Source of the DNA: Bacteroidales bacterium
GTDB lineage: Bacteria; Bacteroidota; Bacteroidia; Bacteroidales; UBA932
Direction: 5' to 3'
NCBI GenBank assembly: GCA_017423025.1
Contig: JAFPGC010000010.1
Coordinates: 50,692 to 114,691, forward strand
DNA length: 64,000 nt
In this document: piece by piece, positions 1 to 14,510 of the stretch
How the letters are laid out: each line of letters starts with the position of its first letter
Position numbering within the stretch: position 1 is the first letter of the stretch
The notes under the pieces: generated by a model
Told to the model about the DNA's origin: nothing
Seen by the model: only the letters and a program-made list of their open reading frames with translations
Database searches by the model: none
Position numbers and translations under genes: made by a program

Positions 1-530
1 GAGTAAGTGGTAAAGGATACAGAGTCCGGACCATATTTGTAGGGATCGGTCCAGCTGGGTGCTTCATGATCCATCACCCAGATATACTCACCATTCTGGG
101 TATAATCATGGTCCGGCCCGGCAATTTGCTGTACATCAAACGTGCCGTCGGCGTTCTTGGTGGCATAGGGCTCAAAAAGACGACCCTTGGAAGGATAATA
201 GTAGGGGACAAAAGCCAGGCAACCCCCTTCCACGTGCGAGTTGTCGTCAATAAGACGGATCATGGCGGGAAATACAGAATCCGGATGCGCCATGCTCTTC
301 TTTACATCGTAAAGATTCTCACGCATGGTCGCTTCTGCAAGCTCCAGGGCGTGACTGATTTCATCTGACAACCTGGCCAATGTGACCCGTCCGCGGAAAC
401 GCATCTCTTCCTGCATGATCTTCCGCACCCGTTGATACTGCACAATGGAGATTATTTCCACCATTGCGGCAGCAAGGACAACTATTCCCACGCGGGAGAT
501 CCAACCGTTTTTGAACGAGGCCATTGACAT
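1..530 (-). CDS. Cache-domain membrane sensor, N-terminal part (cut by window edge)
   Basis: The reading frame on the minus strand runs off position 1. It opens with M-S-M-A-S-F at 530 (or M-A-S-F at 524). A hydrophobic segment at residues about 10-28 follows a short basic start, then a soluble extracytoplasmic region with a helix (QYQRVRKIMQEEMRFRG) and a segment ending W-x-x-x-H-E-A-P-S-W-T-D-P-Y with TTYS at the edge. That W...W-T-D-P-Y pattern is typical of the extracytoplasmic dCache fold of histidine kinases, SpoIIE-type phosphatases and chemoreceptors. The output domain lies outside the window, so the type of signalling protein is open. It is divergent from the peptide synthetase at 640. 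A weak -7-like box TAACTTTA lies at 552-545 on this strand. I infer a sensor; whether it controls the synthetase is unknown. Confidence 0.6.
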   Translation of the reverse strand, partial: MSMASFKNGWISRVGIVVLAAAMVEIISIVQYQRVRKIMQEEMRFRGRVTLARLSDEISHALELAEATMRENLYDVKKSMAHPDSVFPAMIRLIDDNSHVEGGCLAFVPYYYPSKGRLFEPYATKNADGTFDVQQIAGPDHDYTQNGEYIWVMDHEAPSWTDPYKYGPDSVSFTTY

Positions 531-560
531 TAAGAATCAAACCGTAAAGTTATGATTTGT

Positions 561-576
561 TTTTGAGAACTCAAAA
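561..576. promoter_or_regulatory. Perfect inverted repeat between divergent sensor and NRPS genes
   Basis: TTTTGAG-AA-CTCAAAA, a 7-base perfect inverted repeat with a 2-base spacer. It lies 35 bases upstream of the NRPS -7 box and just upstream of the divergent sensor gene, a typical place for an operator. No U-tract follows, so a terminator is unlikely. Binding protein unknown. Confidence 0.4.
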
Positions 577-610
577 CAATTAAAAATTAGTGATAATTGA
601 ACGAAATAAT

Positions 611-618
611 TAAATTTG
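611..618 (+). promoter_or_regulatory. Bacteroidota -7 box (TAAATTTG) of the NRPS gene
   Basis: Matches TAnnTTTG; the start codon is at 640, giving a leader of roughly 15-20 bases. No good -33 TTTG at the standard spacing was seen. Confidence 0.55.
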
Positions 619-639
619 TAAGAACTAAACACTAAAACA

Positions 640-6600
<5,961 letters not shown>

Positions 6601-6603
<3 letters not shown>

Positions 6604-6608
6604 CTTTG
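6601..6608 (+). promoter_or_regulatory. -7 box TAACTTTG of hflX, overlapping the NRPS stop codon
   Basis: The box begins with the TAA stop of the NRPS and ends 7 bases before the hflX ATG at 6616. hflX is therefore probably transcribed on its own and nearly leaderless rather than only co-transcribed with the NRPS. Confidence 0.6.
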
Positions 6609-6615
6609 CGGTCCA

Positions 6616-7800
6616 ATGAGTGAATTCAAGACCAATAAGGCTGTCTTTGTGGGCGTCATCCTGGAGAAGGGTGGCGAGCGCAAGGTACAGGAATACCTGG
6701 ACGAGCTGGCTTTCCTGGCCGAAACGGCCGGCGCCATCCCGGACAAGATGTTCACCCAGCGCCTGGACCGGCCGGACAAGGCCACCTACATCGGCCCGGG
6801 CAAGCTGGAGGAAATCAAGGAATACTGCCAGGAGAACGAGATTGAGTACGTTATCTTCGATGACGAACTCACGGGCATGCAGCAGCGCAACATCGAAAAG
6901 GTGATTGCGTGCAGCGATGTCATTGACCGGACGTCCCTTATCCTGGAGATCTTTGCCCAGCGGGCCAAGACCTCCTATGCCAAGATGCAGGTGGAGCTGG
7001 CGCATTACAACTACATGCTCCCGCGCCTGGCCGGCATGTGGACGCACCTGGAGCGGCAGCGCGGCGGCATGGGTACCCGAGGCGGTATGGGTGAGACCCA
7101 GATAGAAATTGACCGCCGTATCGTAAAGCAGCGGATTTCCAAGCTGAAGGAAGACCTGAAGAAAGTGGACAAGCAGATGGCCACGCAAAGGGGCAACAGG
7201 GGCTCTCTGGTGCGTTTGGCCCTGGTAGGGTATACCAATGTGGGGAAAAGCACTTTGATGAATTTACTGGCCAAATCTGACGTGTTTGCAGAGAACAAGC
7301 TGTTTGCCACGCTGGATACCACCGTCAGAAAAGTCGTCATCGAGAATGTGCCCTTCCTCCTGAGCGACACCGTCGGCTTCATCCGCAAGCTTCCCACGCA
7401 GCTGGTGGAGGCCTTCAAGAGCACCCTGGACGAGGTCCGCGAGGCCGATGTCCTGGTGCACGTGGTGGACATTTCCCACCCCGGCTTCGAGGAGCAGATG
7501 GAAGTGGTGGAAAGGACCCTGCGGGAGATAGGCGCCGCCAACAAGCCCGTGTACGTGGTCTTCAACAAGGTGGATGCCTACACCTACGAGCCCTACGACG
7601 AGTTCTCCCTGCAGCCCAAGCAGCCCGTGAACCGCACGCTGGAAGAACTCAAGAACAGCTGGATCGCAGAGGAGAAGACCCCCTGTATCTTCATCTCCGC
7701 GAAGGAAAAGATCGGCATAGACAAACTCCGCAACGACCTTTACAAGATTGTGGCGGAAATCCATGCCGGACGCTATCCCTTCAACAACTTCCTGTGGTAA
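6616..7800 (+). CDS. hflX: Ribosome-associated GTPase HflX
   Basis: HflX is a GTPase that splits or rescues stalled 70S ribosomes, especially after heat or other stress. The 394-residue protein has the HflX N-terminal domain, the family-specific glycine-rich linker GTRGGMGETQIEIDRR (near residues 152-168), a coiled helical segment, then the G domain: P-loop GYTNVGKST near 205, switch region DTVGF, and NKVD near 320. Length and motif order fit the family. The start follows its own -7 box by only 7 bases; there is no convincing ribosome-binding site. It lies 12 bases after the NRPS gene but is a housekeeping gene with its own promoter, so I do not infer a functional link. Confidence 0.96.
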   Translation: MSEFKTNKAVFVGVILEKGGERKVQEYLDELAFLAETAGAIPDKMFTQRLDRPDKATYIGPGKLEEIKEYCQENEIEYVIFDDELTGMQQRNIEKVIACSDVIDRTSLILEIFAQRAKTSYAKMQVELAHYNYMLPRLAGMWTHLERQRGGMGTRGGMGETQIEIDRRIVKQRISKLKEDLKKVDKQMATQRGNRGSLVRLALVGYTNVGKSTLMNLLAKSDVFAENKLFATLDTTVRKVVIENVPFLLSDTVGFIRKLPTQLVEAFKSTLDEVREADVLVHVVDISHPGFEEQMEVVERTLREIGAANKPVYVVFNKVDAYTYEPYDEFSLQPKQPVNRTLEELKNSWIAEEKTPCIFISAKEKIGIDKLRNDLYKIVAEIHAGRYPFNNFLW

Positions 7801-7867
7801 GGCTATAAACATTTCGGAATCACAAAGATAAACCCTGGTCCCTATTGGTTGGTTGGGGTTTTCTTTA

Positions 7868-7875
7868 TATTTTTG
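7868..7875 (+). promoter_or_regulatory. -7 box TATTTTTG of the TonB receptor gene
   Basis: The box ends 4 bases before the ATG at 7880. This fixes the start at 7880 rather than an in-frame ATG at 7853 and implies a leaderless or near-leaderless transcript. Confidence 0.6.
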
Positions 7876-7879
7876 TACC

Positions 7880-10800
7880 ATGAAAAAGTTGGTTAGTTGC
7901 TTGTTCTGTATTCTTTTGGGCGGCTGTTTGCTGGCACAGGAGCTGTCTACCCTGTACAGGGGCCGGGCTCCCCAGCAATACCCCTTCAAGTACAATGGAA
8001 CTTATTATCTGGAATCCCGGTTATTCCAGAAAGGGACGGTTTTCTACAATGGCAAGTTGTACCAGGACGAAAACCTGAATATCGATGCGTATAAACAGGA
8101 GGTTCAGATCATTCCCTCCAGCAGCAGTTACCCGGCCGTGCTTTACCGGGAACAGACCGCCTGGCTGCAATGGAACGGCAAAACGTATGTCAACCTTAGG
8201 TACGCCGGCGTTGAGGATGCTCCTGTCGGCTTCTTTGAGCTGGTGAAGGATGGCGAAAACCCCGTGTTTTTTCAGGTAAGGAAAGTATACCGGTCCACCG
8301 CCCAAAACCAGAACGGAGAAAGCGGAATTGGCTATTACGACCCCGACTACGACCCCAACATCCCCAACTGCTTTGTCATCGAGAAGGGACAATACGCCAT
8401 CAAAAACGGGAAACTGGTGAAAATAAGCCGCCGGGAATACCGCAAGCGCATGGCCGAGCCTGAAACCGGGGCCGGCAGTTGGATGGCCTCCCGTCTCCAG
8501 GAGTGGCATGCCGATAAACCCGCGACCGGAGTGCTGGAAGCCGCGCCGCTCACACGGTCGGGCATCGGCCTTCCGGATGGCTATTTCAAAAAGCAAGTAA
8601 AGGATACGGTTTCGCAGGAATATGCGCAGGAGGCCCTGCAGACCACCTACAAGAACAAAGTATACGTGATTGGAGACAGTCGCGGAAAAGCCAGGACGGC
8701 CACCATCCGGGGACGGGTGACGGAACTGGAGACCGACGAACCCCTGCAGGGAGTTATCATCTTCGACGAGAACACCAAAACCTACACCCGTACGGATTCC
8801 AGGGGCTATTACAACCTTTCCCTGCCCACCCAGGAAAACCTCCTGCATTTCGTTTACGAGACCAAGGAGCCGCTGGACCTGCGCCTGGACGTCCGGGGAG
8901 ACGGAGAACTGGACGTAATGATGAACGAGGAGACCACCCTGCTTAAGGAGGCGGTAATATCGGCCACCAGCATGCAGCAGCACCGCAGTACCGCCATGGG
9001 CATCGAAAGGGTGAACATCCGCACCATCAACAAGATTCCCACCGCCTTCGGAGAAGGGGACATCATGAAAGCCGTGCTTTCCCTGCCGGGCGTCAAGTCG
9101 GTGGGAGAAGCATCGGGTGGCTTCAATGTCCGCGGCGGTGCGGCCGATGAAAACCTCATTCTCTTCAACGAGAACACCATCTATAACCCCAGCCACCTGT
9201 TCGGCATCTTCTCGGCCTTCAATCCCAACCTGGTAGAGAATGTGGAGATGTACAAATCGTCCATCCCGGCCGAATACGGCGGAAGGCTCTCTTCCGTGAT
9301 GCGGGTCACCTCCAAGGAAGGGGATTTAAAGCGGATTCACGGTTCCCTGGGCGTGGGTCTTCTGACCAGCCGCTTCCACCTGGAGGGGCCTTTCGTCAAG
9401 GACAGGACCACCTTCGTCGTGGGCGCCCGTACCACGTATTCCAACTGGCTGCTTAAGAAGCTGCCCGCCTCCAGTTACTATTCGGGCGCCGAAGCCGGCT
9501 TCCTGGATGTCAATGCCGGAATTACCCACCGCTTTACCGCAAAGGATGCCCTGCAGCTGTCTTTCTACTATGCCAAGGACCGCTTTACGCTTACCGACAA
9601 TGTGGACAGCCGCTATTCCAACCTCAACGGTTCCCTCATTTTCCGGCACAGGGACGCCGACGCCTCCTCCTGGCAAATTGCCCTGGGATACGACCGGTAT
9701 GAAAACCTGGCGGGAGACCACTCCTGGGCCTATGGCTCCTACGATTTGACCACCCGCATCAACCAGGCTTTCCTCAAGGCCTCCTGGAAGCGGACCTTCG
9801 GGGCACACGAGGTGTCTTCGGGCCTTCAGGCCACGGGCTACCTCATGAATCCCGGCATCCTGGCTCCCTTCGGGGCCGATTCGGGCATCGTTCCGGCCAG
9901 CATGGCCCCGGAATACGCCGTAGAGCCCTCGCTCTATGTTTCGGACCTCTGGTCCATCTCGGACCACTTCTCCCTGGACGGGGGCGTGCGCCTGTCTTCC
10001 TTCTTCCACCTGAAACCTGCGCAGACCTACCTGCGCCCGGAAGTCCGCCTGTCGGCCAAATACTCCCCCTCGGAGACCTTCTCCGTGAAGGCGGGCTTCA
10101 ATACCATGGAGCAGTACATCCACCTCATTTCCAACTCCACCGGCATCTCGCCTACGGATACCTGGAAGCTTTCGGATGCCTCCATCCGCCCCACCGACGG
10201 CTGGCAAGCCGCGGCCGGCGTCTACTGGACCCACGTGGGCTGGGGGCTGGATTTCTCGGCCGAAACCTACTGGAAACAGTCCCGCTTTGCCCTGGATTAC
10301 AAACCGGGCGCCGTGCTTTCCATGAACGAAAAGCTGGCCGAGGACCTCATCCCCGTATACACCCGCGCCTACGGAGTGGAGCTCATGATCAAGAAACCCG
10401 CCGGAAAAATCACCGGCTGGATGTCCTACAGCTATTCCCGCGCCCGCTTCAGGGAAATGCAGGACCGCGGGAACGAGACCATTGCTAACGGCAACTGGTA
10501 CAACGCCCCTTACGACAAGCCGCACGAGTTCAAGCTGGTGGCCAACTGGGCCATTACCCACCGCTTCAGCTTATCCGCCAACGTAGACTATTCTACCGGC
10601 CGGCCGGTCACCGTGCCCCTGGGGCAATACCTGTACCGGGGTGCTTACCGCGTGGCCTATTCGGAGCGCAACATCCACCGAATTCCGGATTACTTCCGGC
10701 TGGACCTGGCCCTGAACATCGATCCCGGCCATTATCTAAAGGCTATTGCCCATTCGTCCATCACCATCGGCGTGTATAACGTCTTGGGACGGAAGAACCC

Positions 10801-10909
10801 CTATTCCGTCTATTTCAAACCTTCCGTGGATGGCGGTACCATCAACGGCTATCTGCTGTCTGTCTTTGCGACCCAGGTCCCTTATATCAACTTGAACATT
10901 CTCTTCTGA
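7880..10909 (+). CDS. TonB-dependent outer-membrane receptor with N-terminal extension
   Basis: A 1009-residue outer-membrane protein. It starts with a Sec signal peptide (MKKLVSCLFCILLGGCLLAQ). Residues about 22-250 form an extra N-terminal region of unknown fold with repeated Tyr/Gly strands. Then comes a carboxypeptidase-regulatory-like beta sandwich (about 272-350, starting TIRGRVTELE), a TonB plug (about 360-480; ITKAVLSLPGVKS-like core and FNVRGGAADENL), and a 22-strand-type barrel to the C-terminal aromatic end NLNILF. It overlaps the next gene by one base (TGATG), so the two are translationally coupled. Receptors followed by a DUF4249 lipoprotein are a recurring Bacteroidota arrangement, but the substrate is unknown; this pair is not SusC/SusD. 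The N-terminal region is longer than is usual for plain receptors. Confidence 0.88.
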   Translation: MKKLVSCLFCILLGGCLLAQELSTLYRGRAPQQYPFKYNGTYYLESRLFQKGTVFYNGKLYQDENLNIDAYKQEVQIIPSSSSYPAVLYREQTAWLQWNGKTYVNLRYAGVEDAPVGFFELVKDGENPVFFQVRKVYRSTAQNQNGESGIGYYDPDYDPNIPNCFVIEKGQYAIKNGKLVKISRREYRKRMAEPETGAGSWMASRLQEWHADKPATGVLEAAPLTRSGIGLPDGYFKKQVKDTVSQEYAQEALQTTYKNKVYVIGDSRGKARTATIRGRVTELETDEPLQGVIIFDENTKTYTRTDSRGYYNLSLPTQENLLHFVYETKEPLDLRLDVRGDGELDVMMNEETTLLKEAVISATSMQQHRSTAMGIERVNIRTINKIPTAFGEGDIMKAVLSLPGVKSVGEASGGFNVRGGAADENLILFNENTIYNPSHLFGIFSAFNPNLVENVEMYKSSIPAEYGGRLSSVMRVTSKEGDLKRIHGSLGVGLLTSRFHLEGPFVKDRTTFVVGARTTYSNWLLKKLPASSYYSGAEAGFLDVNAGITHRFTAKDALQLSFYYAKDRFTLTDNVDSRYSNLNGSLIFRHRDADASSWQIALGYDRYENLAGDHSWAYGSYDLTTRINQAFLKASWKRTFGAHEVSSGLQATGYLMNPGILAPFGADSGIVPASMAPEYAVEPSLYVSDLWSISDHFSLDGGVRLSSFFHLKPAQTYLRPEVRLSAKYSPSETFSVKAGFNTMEQYIHLISNSTGISPTDTWKLSDASIRPTDGWQAAAGVYWTHVGWGLDFSAETYWKQSRFALDYKPGAVLSMNEKLAEDLIPVYTRAYGVELMIKKPAGKITGWMSYSYSRARFREMQDRGNETIANGNWYNAPYDKPHEFKLVANWAITHRFSLSANVDYSTGRPVTVPLGQYLYRGAYRVAYSERNIHRIPDYFRLDLALNIDPGHYLKAIAHSSITIGVYNVLGRKNPYSVYFKPSVDGGTINGYLLSVFATQVPYINLNILF

Positions 10910-12006
10910 TGAAACGAATTCCAGCTATATTGTCCCTGTTCTGGATAGCCTTTTCCTGTGTCTATCCCTACGATATTCCCGAGGCCGGGGAGGAAACGCC
11001 CTATCTGGTGGTAGACGGCTCCATCGTGGTGGGGAAAGAGGCCACCCTTACCCTCCGCCACTTGAATCAGTCATCCCGGTATCTCCCGGACGAATGGTGG
11101 GTGGAAGACAATACCGGCGTCCAATACCGTCCAGCCCAAGTCAAGGACGCCGCGGATTTGTCCAAGGCTCCGGCGGACCGCTCTTACCGGATGGTCATCA
11201 AGGCGGACGGAAAAACCTATTCCACCTCCTTGGAAAAGGGCATGGCTCCGCCCAGGCTTGACGAGATAAGCTTTGTGGCCGATAACAGCAACGTTTATGT
11301 GAACGTCTCCCTGACCGAGGGAGAGGGCGGGGCCGGTCATGTGGCCTTGTCATTTGAAGAAGTCTGGAGGTTCCACACTTTGTTCATGGACTTTTATGAA
11401 GTCCAGAACATTGACGACAAATGGTATGTCCTGGAACGCCAGGACCCGGACACCACCCGCTATCGCTGCTGGCGGTACGCCCATACTTCCAAAGAAGTGC
11501 TGGTGGATTTAACCAACCTGAATGGAACGGCCAAGGACTTTCCCCTTACTTCCTTCTCGAGGAAAAGTGAAAAGAACCACGAAAATTACAACATCAAAGT
11601 GTCTGCCCGCAGCCTCTCCGATGCCGAATACCGTTTCCAGAAGAACATCCAGACCTCAGTGGGCGGTTATAACCTGTTCTCTCCCAATCCCGGGGAAATC
11701 GCCGGAAACGTCCGTTGTGAAGAAGAACCCACGGTCCCCGTGATGGGTTACGTAACCCTTTCGCTGGCTTCCAGCCGGGAGGCCCACCTGGACGGAAGGT
11801 ATTTCATCTACACGAAAATTGACAAGGAGGGCTATGACGTCCCTACTCAGGATCAGATTCCCTTCTACTACCTGGAACTTGTGTATCGGCCTTTGTTTGA
11901 AGAAGGCAATGAAGACGGAGAGACCACGTCCATTTACTGGGGCCCCTTGCGCTGCGTAGATTGCGTGGCCGATGGCGGAAGCTTGGAAAAACCCTCATTC
12001 AAATAG
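10909..12006 (+). CDS. DUF4249-family lipoprotein
   Basis: The 365-residue product starts MKRIPAILSLFWIAFSC, a lipoprotein signal with Cys17 as the lipidated residue. The early segment TPYLVVDGSIVVGKEATLTL is the conserved opening of DUF4249 proteins, and the rest is beta-rich. These lipoproteins accompany TonB receptors in Bacteroidota, where they are thought to act as surface partners; this role is inferred from context. The start codon overlaps the receptor stop by one base. The next gene begins 9 bases after its stop. Confidence 0.8.
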   Translation: MKRIPAILSLFWIAFSCVYPYDIPEAGEETPYLVVDGSIVVGKEATLTLRHLNQSSRYLPDEWWVEDNTGVQYRPAQVKDAADLSKAPADRSYRMVIKADGKTYSTSLEKGMAPPRLDEISFVADNSNVYVNVSLTEGEGGAGHVALSFEEVWRFHTLFMDFYEVQNIDDKWYVLERQDPDTTRYRCWRYAHTSKEVLVDLTNLNGTAKDFPLTSFSRKSEKNHENYNIKVSARSLSDAEYRFQKNIQTSVGGYNLFSPNPGEIAGNVRCEEEPTVPVMGYVTLSLASSREAHLDGRYFIYTKIDKEGYDVPTQDQIPFYYLELVYRPLFEEGNEDGETTSIYWGPLRCVDCVADGGSLEKPSFK

Positions 12007-12015
12007 CAGGAGCTT

Positions 12016-13608
12016 ATGAAAAAATTGATTTGTACCCTTTTCGGCGGACTCCTGCTCACCAGTGTCTGGGCGCAGACAGAACGCGTATATGTAGTAACCG
12101 ACCGCACGGCCTATCTCTCCGGAGACCGGGTCTGGTGCTCCCTGTTCTGTATGGATCAGAACGGGCAGCCTTCCCTCAAGAGTGCCGTGGCCTATCTGGA
12201 ACTGGTATCGGCCGAAGGCACGGGCGCCGAAGCCAAAATCGCCCTCCTGCAAGGCAGGGGCTGTGGGGAATTCACCCTGCCGCCGCAGCTTCCTACCGGA
12301 AATTACCGCCTTATGGCCTATACCGCCCTGGAAGGAGGTGACGCCGCCCAGATGGGAAGCCGGCTCCTGTCCATTTACAATCCCTTCTCGGTCGCTCGCG
12401 TGAAAGACGGCGTCGTTGCCCAGGAAAGCCCCGTAAATTCGATTTTAGGGCCCGAAACGGGTCAGGGTATAGAATTACACGTTCCGGCCCGGATAAGGGC
12501 CGAAAAGCCGTTTTCTGTGGCTTTAAACGGAAACGCCGCGGATCTTACGCTGTCCGTGTTTCACGTGGACGGCCTGGAGCAGGTTCCCGTCACCACCCTT
12601 GACGCCTTTCTGAAAGACTTCCCCGTACCGGCCAGCAGCGCCGCCCCGTGGGAATACGACGGCGAGGTTATCGGCGGTACCGTGAGCGGGGCTCCGGTAG
12701 AGAGCATCGCCATCCTTTCATCGGCCGGCTCCCCGGATGATACCTATTTCACCCGGGTGGAAGAAGACGGCTCCGTGCGTTTTGCCACCGGCAACATCTA
12801 TGGCGACCGCGAAATGGTCTGCGCCGTCCCCGAGGCCGGAGAGCACGTGCGCATCCGCCTGGAAAGCCCTTATCAGCACCCCGATGGTAAGGACATCCCC
12901 GTCCTGGGCCTGCACGACAGCCAGTTTGAAGCGCTGGTAAGCCGCAAGAGCGCCCTTTCTACCCTGTATGGGGCCGATACGCTGTACACCTTCCTTCCCC
13001 GCCGGGAGGACCTCCTGCTGTCCGGCGTCGCCTGGGAGCGTTATCACCTGGACGATTACACCCGCTTCAACTCCGTTCAGGAAATTGTGGTGGAAATCCT
13101 CCCTTCTGTAAGGCTCAGGAAGGGCCGGTTTGAGGTTTCCGTGGCCGATGGTTCCAAGACCACCCGGCGCTTCCGGGAAAACGTGCTGGTAATGATGGAC
13201 GGCGTGGTCATCCCCGACATGCAGATGCTCCTGAATCTGGACGCCATGCTGCTGGACGACGTTTACGTCTGCGCCGAGCCCATAATCTCCGGCTACCTGA
13301 CCTACGACGGCATCGTGAATTTCGTGAGCAAGAAAAAATACGTGAAGACCCTCAACTTCCCGGAAAACGTATATGTGCTGGACTTCAAGGGCGTACGCTA
13401 TCCGCTGGCCTACTTGGGGAAAGTGCCCGGAGGAAAGGACCTTCGCCAGCTTCTGTACTGGCATCCCTCCCTTACAATGAAAGCAGGTGAAACCGTCCGG
13501 ATTCCGTTGGTTTCACCTGCCTATACAGGGAAGTTCTGCGTAATAGCAGAGGGTTTGTCGGCAACGGGGGAGGCCGTCAGGGCCGTCCGTTACTTCGAGG
13601 TGGAATAA
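12016..13608 (+). CDS. Secreted macroglobulin-like (MG2-type) protein
   Basis: The product has 530 residues and a signal peptide (MKKLICTLFGGLLLTSVWAQ). The mature start, ERVYVVTDRTAYLSGDRVWC, followed by a segment ending LPTGNYRLMAYT, resembles the MG2 domain that opens many large Bacteroidota surface proteins and alpha-2-macroglobulins. The remainder is beta-rich, with LRKGRFEVSV and a late FCVIAEG strand pattern, and I recognise no catalytic motif. It lacks the plug and barrel sometimes fused to this module. An AGGAG stretch lies just before the ATG, unusually SD-like for this genome. It closes the receptor-DUF4249 operon, so it is probably a periplasmic or surface accessory. Its stop is 5 bases from the stop of the convergent next gene. 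Confidence 0.6.
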   Translation: MKKLICTLFGGLLLTSVWAQTERVYVVTDRTAYLSGDRVWCSLFCMDQNGQPSLKSAVAYLELVSAEGTGAEAKIALLQGRGCGEFTLPPQLPTGNYRLMAYTALEGGDAAQMGSRLLSIYNPFSVARVKDGVVAQESPVNSILGPETGQGIELHVPARIRAEKPFSVALNGNAADLTLSVFHVDGLEQVPVTTLDAFLKDFPVPASSAAPWEYDGEVIGGTVSGAPVESIAILSSAGSPDDTYFTRVEEDGSVRFATGNIYGDREMVCAVPEAGEHVRIRLESPYQHPDGKDIPVLGLHDSQFEALVSRKSALSTLYGADTLYTFLPRREDLLLSGVAWERYHLDDYTRFNSVQEIVVEILPSVRLRKGRFEVSVADGSKTTRRFRENVLVMMDGVVIPDMQMLLNLDAMLLDDVYVCAEPIISGYLTYDGIVNFVSKKKYVKTLNFPENVYVLDFKGVRYPLAYLGKVPGGKDLRQLLYWHPSLTMKAGETVRIPLVSPAYTGKFCVIAEGLSATGEAVRAVRYFEVE

Positions 13609-13613
13609 GCCGA

Positions 13614-14504
13614 TTAGAAACTGTATCCCAATCCAAAGGCCAGAGTGCCGGTAAGCGTAGAGGAGGCCAGCAGGAAGGTGGCATCCAGGCTAACTCCGGC
13701 AAACTTGACGCCAAGGCCCACGGCCGCGTGGCTGGGAAGGAGTTTGTCCGAAGCGGCATAATGATAACCCGCACGGGCAAACAGCATATCCTTAAACGCA
13801 TACTGCACGCCCAGTCCGGCCATAAAGCCGGCAGAGAACACATAATCGGCCTCCAGGGACGCCGTAAAACCGGAGATGGTATATGCCGCACCGGCCTTGG
13901 CGGCCATGGGAAGGCTGTAAGAGGCCTCTCCATATTTGATCTTGCCACCCAGGTTGCTCAATACGAGTCCCGCCTCCAGGCCCTTGGACGCAAACTTTAA
14001 GGAAGCGTCAAAGGCCACGGTATTTCCTTTCAGACCCTCGCCCAGAGAAGACATCAGGAATTTGGCGTCCACTCCGGCCGAGAAGTTCTTGCTTATCTGA
14101 TAGGCCGCACCGGCGGCAAAGGACAGATCCATGGGCTTGAAGCTGTTTCCGACCAGTCCGCTGGCCTCGGTCAGCTGATAGGCCGGAGAAAGGAAACCTT
14201 TCACCGACACGGCCACGGCCAGCTTGGGAATCACACGGAAGGAGGCCGATGCTCCCACAAGACCATATTTATCAACCTTGGGCTGCCAAAGGGTATAAGA
14301 GGCGGCTACACGAAGCTTGTCCTGCCCCAGGGCGGCATCGGCCAGGTTGTTCTCCAGCGGAGAAATGCTGCGCACCGCCACACCTGCGCCTGCAAGACCG
14401 GCAATGGCCGGATCCTGGGTAATCTGCAGGAAGGAAAGGGTCTGCGAAGCGGCCTGTCCCAGGCTCAGGGCACAGGCAAAAAGAAGAATGATAACTTTTT
14501 TCAT
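13614..14504 (-). CDS. PorV/PorQ-type outer-membrane barrel
   Basis: The product has 296 residues with a signal peptide (MKKVIILLFACALSLGQAASQ) and then LSFLQITQDPAIAGLAGAGVA, the pattern at the start of PorV/PorQ-family (UPF0164-like) barrels: an early proline-containing turn and the GxAGAGVA strand. The protein is rich in Gly/Ala/aromatic beta strands and ends in an aromatic residue (GYSF), as OM barrels do. PorV and PorQ proteins are parts of the type IX secretion and surface attachment machinery. The gene lies 6 bases behind a subtilase that carries a T9SS sorting domain, so a dedicated export or attachment partner is a reasonable inference. The exact subfamily is not certain. Confidence 0.65.
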   Translation of the reverse strand: MKKVIILLFACALSLGQAASQTLSFLQITQDPAIAGLAGAGVAVRSISPLENNLADAALGQDKLRVAASYTLWQPKVDKYGLVGASASFRVIPKLAVAVSVKGFLSPAYQLTEASGLVGNSFKPMDLSFAAGAAYQISKNFSAGVDAKFLMSSLGEGLKGNTVAFDASLKFASKGLEAGLVLSNLGGKIKYGEASYSLPMAAKAGAAYTISGFTASLEADYVFSAGFMAGLGVQYAFKDMLFARAGYHYAASDKLLPSHAAVGLGVKFAGVSLDATFLLASSTLTGTLAFGLGYSF

Positions 14505-14510
14505 GGCTTT

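Noticed and set aside
7823-7830. TATCTTTG on the minus strand behind hflX, possibly an antisense promoter with a start codon 10 bases later
   Set aside because: One such box is expected by chance every few kilobases, and the reading frame behind it is a mirror of hflX. An antisense RNA remains possible but unsupported.
7853-7879. Upstream in-frame ATG for the TonB receptor
   Set aside because: The region contains the -7 box, and the signal peptide starts cleanly at MKK, 7880.
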